This document shows positions 6,294-9,267 of a DNA stretch of 9,267 bases, piece after piece. The translations under genes and the position numbers were made by a program. A model generated the notes under the pieces. The model made no database searches. It saw only the letters and a program-made list of their open reading frames with translations, and was not told the origin of the DNA. Origin of the DNA: Nitrospirota bacterium (GTDB lineage Bacteria > Nitrospirota > Nitrospiria > Nitrospirales > UBA8639); contig QJYE01000089.1 of NCBI GenBank assembly GCA_003235785.1, forward strand, positions 1-9,267. The letters run 5' to 3'. The stretch's first letter is position 1; each line of letters starts with the position of its first letter.

Positions 6294-6968
6294 ATGGATG
6301 TGATGAATTTTGTTTTCATGACTGCGGCTTTCGTCCTGGCCTCTGCCCTGTGGATTTGGTGGAAAGATGAGAGATCCTTTCACCCTTTCAGGGAAAAGGT
6401 TTGTGAACGTATTCGATTAGCCCTGGGCATTGTGAGCCGAGATGAGTTGACAAAGATTCACAAACAACTTCAGGGCCTTGAGCAACACTGGGAGTCTATA
6501 TTAGCGAAGATAGAAGCGACGGCAACAGTTTCCAATCGGCCAGAACATGTTCCCAAAGATATTGAGCGTCGGTTGCCCAATCTGGAAAGGTCGGATGTTC
6601 CTCAGCCGTCCTCAGTAACCGGCCGCGTTCAGGGTCCACGTTCCATTGTCCGTGCGGGTCTTCGCGTCACCCTCAGCGATGCGCTTTGGGGTAACCTCGG
6701 AATCATAAGAGTAGAAGATGTTGAGGATCCTCTCATCGATTCCCTGCTCCAAGGTCCATTTTGTCCGGTGTGTTTAAAAAAAGCCGTTGGACGTGTTCGG
6801 GATAAACATTCGGCCATGGTTCCTGTGCACTGCCGGCATTGCGGGGTCTCTTGGGATCGTCAGGGAACGCTTGATGCGTCTCTTCCCTTGGTGGTGTGGA
6901 AGCGCCAGGTTTATGATGCATTGGATCAAGAATATCGAGTGAGGGGTATCATCCAGCCGTATGAGTAA
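6294..6968 (+). CDS. Membrane-anchored protein with C-terminal zinc ribbon, family not recognised
   Basis: A 224-residue protein I do not recognise. Residues 4-23 are a single N-terminal hydrophobic segment ending in WIWWKDE, most likely a membrane anchor. Residues about 50-75 (DELTKIHKQLQGLEQHWESIL) look like a short coiled coil, followed by a polar linker to about 118. The C-terminal part holds CPVC (157-160) and CRHC (180-183), two CxxC knuckles 19 residues apart, a typical single-zinc ribbon. The positive charges after the hydrophobic segment favour a cytoplasmic C-terminal part. Start choice: AAAGG at 6279-6283 suits the ATG at 6294; a GTG at 6285 is possible but too close to it. The next gene, 123 nt downstream on the same strand, also encodes a zinc-ribbon membrane protein, which hints at a related role. 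No enzymatic motif is visible. Confidence 0.72.
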   Translation: MDVMNFVFMTAAFVLASALWIWWKDERSFHPFREKVCERIRLALGIVSRDELTKIHKQLQGLEQHWESILAKIEATATVSNRPEHVPKDIERRLPNLERSDVPQPSSVTGRVQGPRSIVRAGLRVTLSDALWGNLGIIRVEDVEDPLIDSLLQGPFCPVCLKKAVGRVRDKHSAMVPVHCRHCGVSWDRQGTLDASLPLVVWKRQVYDALDQEYRVRGIIQPYE

Positions 6969-7054
6969 GTGACAAGGTGTCTTGGTCAGTCAGTTCTTGG
7001 TAGTGAGAGAGGCAAAAGAAATCAACCGCTGAAGTCTGAGAATTGCCTTCGATC

Positions 7055-7083
7055 TTGTCTGAATATGGTGGGGATGCTATAAA
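7055..7083 (+). promoter_or_regulatory. Predicted promoter giving a leaderless mRNA for the DUF2628 gene
   Basis: TTGTCT (7055-7060, 4 of 6) and TATAAA (7078-7083, 5 of 6) are separated by exactly 17 nt. Only 8 nt lie between the -10 hexamer and the ATG at 7092, so transcription should begin at or within a few bases of the start codon. No Shine-Dalgarno sequence is present there, in agreement. Confidence 0.5.
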
Positions 7084-7091
7084 CGGTCACA

Positions 7092-7781
7092 ATGCCTGCC
7101 TGTCCTTCCTGCTCACAAGATAACCCCAACGACGCCAATTTTTGCTCCCAATGCGGGCAAGTGCTTGTCAAGCATTTTGCCGAACCAGAACGGGAGTCTC
7201 CACCCTCGGCATCAACGCCCACGGCACTCCAATTATGGGAAACGTTTATTGGGCCTAACAAATCACTGCAGTTTTCTTTGAAAACAGGGTGGACGTGGCG
7301 TCCGGCGTTTCTTTATTACAAGGAAAAATTTGCTAATCTTGAAACTCCGAATGGTCCTCGCTTTGCGTTAAGTTGGAACTGGCCCGCCGCCTGCTTTGAT
7401 TCTTTCCTGTGGTTTCTCTACCGAAAGATGTACATGTTTGCGTTGTTGTATGCCGTGGCTCCAGCCGTGGCGATTTTTCTCACTGGGGATATGACTGTGG
7501 GAATTGTTTCCCGGGTTTTAGCAGGTGGTAGTGCGAACTACCTCTATTTTTGGCATGTCAAAGACAAGCTTCAGCGTATCATGGCGATTCCGAATTTGGA
7601 CGAGACTGAGCGTGCGCAGTTGGTTCGTGAAGAAGGGGGGGTGCAACCCTATGTTTTGTGGTTGGGAGCCGCCTTACATGTCTTTATGCTCGGACTGTTG
7701 GTGGCTGCAGTCTCTCAGGGTCCGCTTGAAGGGGATCTTTTAGAGGGCACAGAAGAACGGCCCACCCCTAAATTTTTTTAA
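7092..7781 (+). CDS. Zinc-ribbon, DUF2628 family membrane protein
   Basis: A 229-residue protein. The N-terminus is a zinc ribbon with Cys4, Cys7, Cys18 and Cys21 (CPSC, then FCSQCG). This fixes the start, since any later start would remove the first knuckle. After a polar linker (30-60) comes a DUF2628-type domain: YYKEKF (75-80), SWNWPAACFDSFLWFLYRKMY (94-114), then membrane segments near 113-131, 137-153 and 186-206, and a charged tail. The SWNWPA...WxLYRKMY motif is the hallmark of that family; its function is unknown. The ribbon is expected to face the cytoplasm. The gene lies 123 nt after another zinc-ribbon membrane gene but seems to have its own promoter. Its stop overlaps the stop of the convergent gene downstream. 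Confidence 0.88.
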   Translation: MPACPSCSQDNPNDANFCSQCGQVLVKHFAEPERESPPSASTPTALQLWETFIGPNKSLQFSLKTGWTWRPAFLYYKEKFANLETPNGPRFALSWNWPAACFDSFLWFLYRKMYMFALLYAVAPAVAIFLTGDMTVGIVSRVLAGGSANYLYFWHVKDKLQRIMAIPNLDETERAQLVREEGGVQPYVLWLGAALHVFMLGLLVAAVSQGPLEGDLLEGTEERPTPKFF

Positions 7782-8698
7782 AGGCCATCAGTGATGGTTG
7801 AGCCTGATGATGGAGAGGGTTGAGCGGTTGTGGAGGTTTGCCAATTGAACCAGGCTTGGAACCATTCATAATCGGATTGATAGGCCGTGTGCCTGGCATC
7901 ACCCTGTTCACCCTTTTCCGTCAAGAGTGTATAGGTTCGCGGCCAATTCTTTGTCCACCAGGACTTGAGTGCTTCAGGAGTCGCGGGTTCTTCATCCGGA
8001 TGAAAGACATTTGCCGTGGCCACTAATTCAGCGAGAAATTTCCAGGTGCGGTCTTTCCCTAATCCCAGACTTCGGAAATGTTCGCGCAATAAAAAGACCA
8101 CCCATAATTCTGCGCTATGTTTTTTATTATGTTTAAACGGCTGGGTTTGTCGAAGTGGAATGGGGTCAAAGTTTTTGACAATGGAGGTATAGTCTGGCCC
8201 ACCATAGTTGCCGACCACTTCCGCAATCCCTTCCACCATATTCGCCAATTCCACTTCTACTTGTGTTCCTTGTGGCGATTGATGGGAAGGGGAATCATTG
8301 AGGGGGTTGGGGGAAGTGAGCATATCAATCACGGGTTTCAATTCCCGGAGCCGAGCCACGGCGGTTTTTAATATTTGTGACGATTCCACCCAATAATCGG
8401 AGTCATGCTTTGCGGTCCTTCCCTGTCCTTCTGGCGGAAGGACCGGAGGAATCCAATGACGAATGAGGGTGAAGAGCAGGTAATCCAGGTCGCCGCCTTC
8501 CTGCGCCGCGCGATCGAGGACCTGGTTGGGTCCCAAGCCTTGCCGAAAAAATTGTTCAGTTCGTTCGGCGACGTGATGTCGTTGGGCCAAAGCTGTCCAC
8601 CAGTCGGCGAATTGTTGCCATTTGATGGAATTTGAAGTCATGATAGGTCGATACGGAGCAGAAATCTGTGCCCATGGTACGAACTCATTGAACGGCAA
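7778..8698 (-). CDS. Conserved-looking hypothetical protein, tryptophan-rich, no recognised family
   Basis: A 306-residue protein that I do not recognise. It has no signal peptide, no clear membrane segment and no cysteine that I see. It is rich in Trp and other aromatics, with WWTALAQRH near residue 33, a charged middle part, ELWVVFLLREHFRSLGLGKDRTWKFLAEL (about 197-225), SWWTKNW near 246 and YEWFQAWFNW near 283. The last 20 residues are Ser/Thr/Pro-rich. It is probably a soluble, largely helical protein. Start choice is uncertain: the TTG at 8698 has a perfect GGAGG 10 nt upstream, whereas the in-frame ATG at 8641 (Met20, giving 287 residues) has none. It converges on the DUF2628 gene and is divergent from gpmA. 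No operon partner is visible in the window. Confidence 0.7.
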   Translation of the reverse strand: MPFNEFVPWAQISAPYRPIMTSNSIKWQQFADWWTALAQRHHVAERTEQFFRQGLGPNQVLDRAAQEGGDLDYLLFTLIRHWIPPVLPPEGQGRTAKHDSDYWVESSQILKTAVARLRELKPVIDMLTSPNPLNDSPSHQSPQGTQVEVELANMVEGIAEVVGNYGGPDYTSIVKNFDPIPLRQTQPFKHNKKHSAELWVVFLLREHFRSLGLGKDRTWKFLAELVATANVFHPDEEPATPEALKSWWTKNWPRTYTLLTEKGEQGDARHTAYQSDYEWFQAWFNWQTSTTAQPSPSSGSTITDGL

Positions 8699-8766
8699 AG
8701 CAAGTAGGCCTCCGGGAGATGACCGGTGGATGGACTATGGAAAAATTTGCTGTGGGTAGAGAAGGA

Positions 8767-8794
8767 CGTGGTCTCGTCAATGACGAGATCCACG
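8767..8794. repeat. 12-bp inverted repeat in the spacer upstream of gpmA
   Basis: TCTCGTC (8772-8778) and GACGAGA (8782-8788) pair perfectly around AAT. After a single bulged T (8789) the pairing continues, CGTGG (8767-8771) with CCACG (8790-8794), for 12 base pairs in all. It sits 66 nt before the gpmA start and 69 nt before the TTG start of the divergent gene. No T-tract follows. It may be an operator serving either gene, or a leader hairpin. Confidence 0.5.
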
Positions 8795-8844
8795 ACATCG
8801 CATGGTTGAAGACGTGAATACCGCTGAAATACGTAATTGGCCAA

Positions 8845-8852
8845 TAAGGAGG
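8845..8852 (+). promoter_or_regulatory. Strong ribosome binding site of gpmA
   Basis: TAAGGAGG is a full complement to the 3' end of 16S rRNA, 7 nt before the ATG at 8860. It is the strongest Shine-Dalgarno in the window and points to high translation, as expected for a central metabolic enzyme. Confidence 0.85.
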
Positions 8853-8859
8853 AAAAAGG

Positions 8860-9267
8860 ATGCCGCAACTGGTGTTGATACGTCATGGTGAATCGCAGTG
8901 GAATCTGGAAAATCGATTTACCGGGTGGGTGGATGTTCCGTTAACCGCGAAAGGGGAGGAAGAGGCAAGGGCTGCAGGGGAAAAACTCCGATCCTTTCAC
9001 TTTGATTGTGCATTTACCTCCGTGCTGATGCGAGCGCAACATACGTTAAGAATTGTGCTGGAAACTATTGGGCAGACCGGGATTCCTATTAAGGAAGATG
9101 TGGCGTTAAATGAGCGGATGTATGGGGAGTTGCAAGGGTTGAATAAAGCAGAAACTGCAAAAAAATTCGGGGATGAACAAGTCAAAATCTGGCGCCGGAG
9201 CTTTGATGTGCCGCCTCCAGGTGGTGAAAGTCTCAAAGATACGGCCGCCCGAGTGCTCCCTTATTAC
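8860..9267 (+). CDS. gpmA: 2,3-bisphosphoglycerate-dependent phosphoglycerate mutase, N-terminal 136 residues (runs off the window)
   Basis: Interconverts 3- and 2-phosphoglycerate in glycolysis and gluconeogenesis, in the cytoplasm, through a phosphohistidine intermediate. The phosphatase-like motif LIRHGESQWN (6-15) holds the catalytic His9. ENRFTGWVDVPLT (17-29), Arg58 in SVLMRAQHT, and Glu85 in LNERMYGELQGLNKAET (83-99) match conserved active-site positions of E. coli GpmA (Arg62, Glu89). After WRRSFDVPPP the sequence runs directly into GGESLKDTAARVLPYY. It lacks the longer insertion found in the E. coli type, so it belongs to the short GpmA subfamily of about 200-210 residues. About one third of the protein, including the second catalytic histidine, lies outside the window. 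No strong promoter is visible; TTGAAG (near 8804) with a weak AATACG is the best guess. Confidence 0.96.
   Translation, partial: MPQLVLIRHGESQWNLENRFTGWVDVPLTAKGEEEARAAGEKLRSFHFDCAFTSVLMRAQHTLRIVLETIGQTGIPIKEDVALNERMYGELQGLNKAETAKKFGDEQVKIWRRSFDVPPPGGESLKDTAARVLPYY

Noticed and set aside
6113..6319. 68-codon open frame on the minus strand in the divergent spacer, upstream of the pentapeptide gene
   Set aside because: No ribosome binding site, no recognised family. It overlaps the start of the zinc-ribbon gene and contains the 18-bp palindrome; more likely a chance frame.
7773..7797. T-run next to the dyad CCATCA-G-TGATGG as a terminator of the DUF2628 gene
   Set aside because: On the plus strand the T-run comes before the dyad, not after it. 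On the minus strand the run after it is A-rich. The dyad is also coding sequence of the opposite gene.
8638..8886. 82-codon minus-strand frame across the gpmA upstream region
   Set aside because: It begins inside gpmA, covers the whole spacer and its hairpin, and overlaps the start of the unknown gene; no family resemblance.

Overview
The window looks like a chromosomal stretch of a Gram-negative bacterium of roughly balanced base composition. An outer-membrane MlaA lipoprotein sets the Gram-negative envelope. A Nitrospirota-type genome (Nitrospira-like) would fit the gene style, but that is an inference, not something the sequence proves. I see no rRNA, tRNA, CRISPR array, transposase or phage gene. 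Eight protein-coding genes fill most of the window; the first and last are cut by the window edges.

Left part, all on the minus strand (transcribed right to left): an mlaA-like lipoprotein gene (2143-3066), a TqsA/PerM-type AI-2E family permease (792-1934) with a plausible promoter of its own (2012-2040), and the start of a DUF2868 membrane-protein gene (1-715, C-terminus outside). This is an envelope/membrane block.

Middle: a long divergent regulatory region (3067-3591) leads into a plus-strand gene for a sigma-70-family factor close to RpoD (3592-5217). A near-consensus sigma-54 promoter (GG-N10-GC) lies just upstream of it, preceded by a paired 9-bp repeat around a palindrome that could be an enhancer site. 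A sigma-54-to-sigma-70 cascade is the most interesting hypothesis in the window. The sigma gene converges on a minus-strand pentapeptide-repeat protein (5355-6041). The 137 bases between them form an unusual purine-rich/pyrimidine-rich region with 7-nt repeats and a long imperfect inverted repeat.

Right part: a second divergent region (6042-6293) has two strong dyads, one of them a perfect 18-bp palindrome. It is followed by two plus-strand genes for small membrane proteins carrying zinc ribbons (6294-6968, and 7092-7781 of the DUF2628 family). The second appears to be transcribed as a leaderless mRNA. It converges with an unrecognised tryptophan-rich protein gene (7778-8698, minus), the two stop codons sharing a TTAA. 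The window ends in a well-marked gpmA (phosphoglycerate mutase, 8860 onward), divergent from the unknown gene across a spacer holding a 12-bp hairpin.

No complete new defence, mobile or biosynthetic system is visible. The unusual material is regulatory and structural: the sigma cascade signal, the dyads in the divergent spacers, and the repeat-rich convergent spacer.
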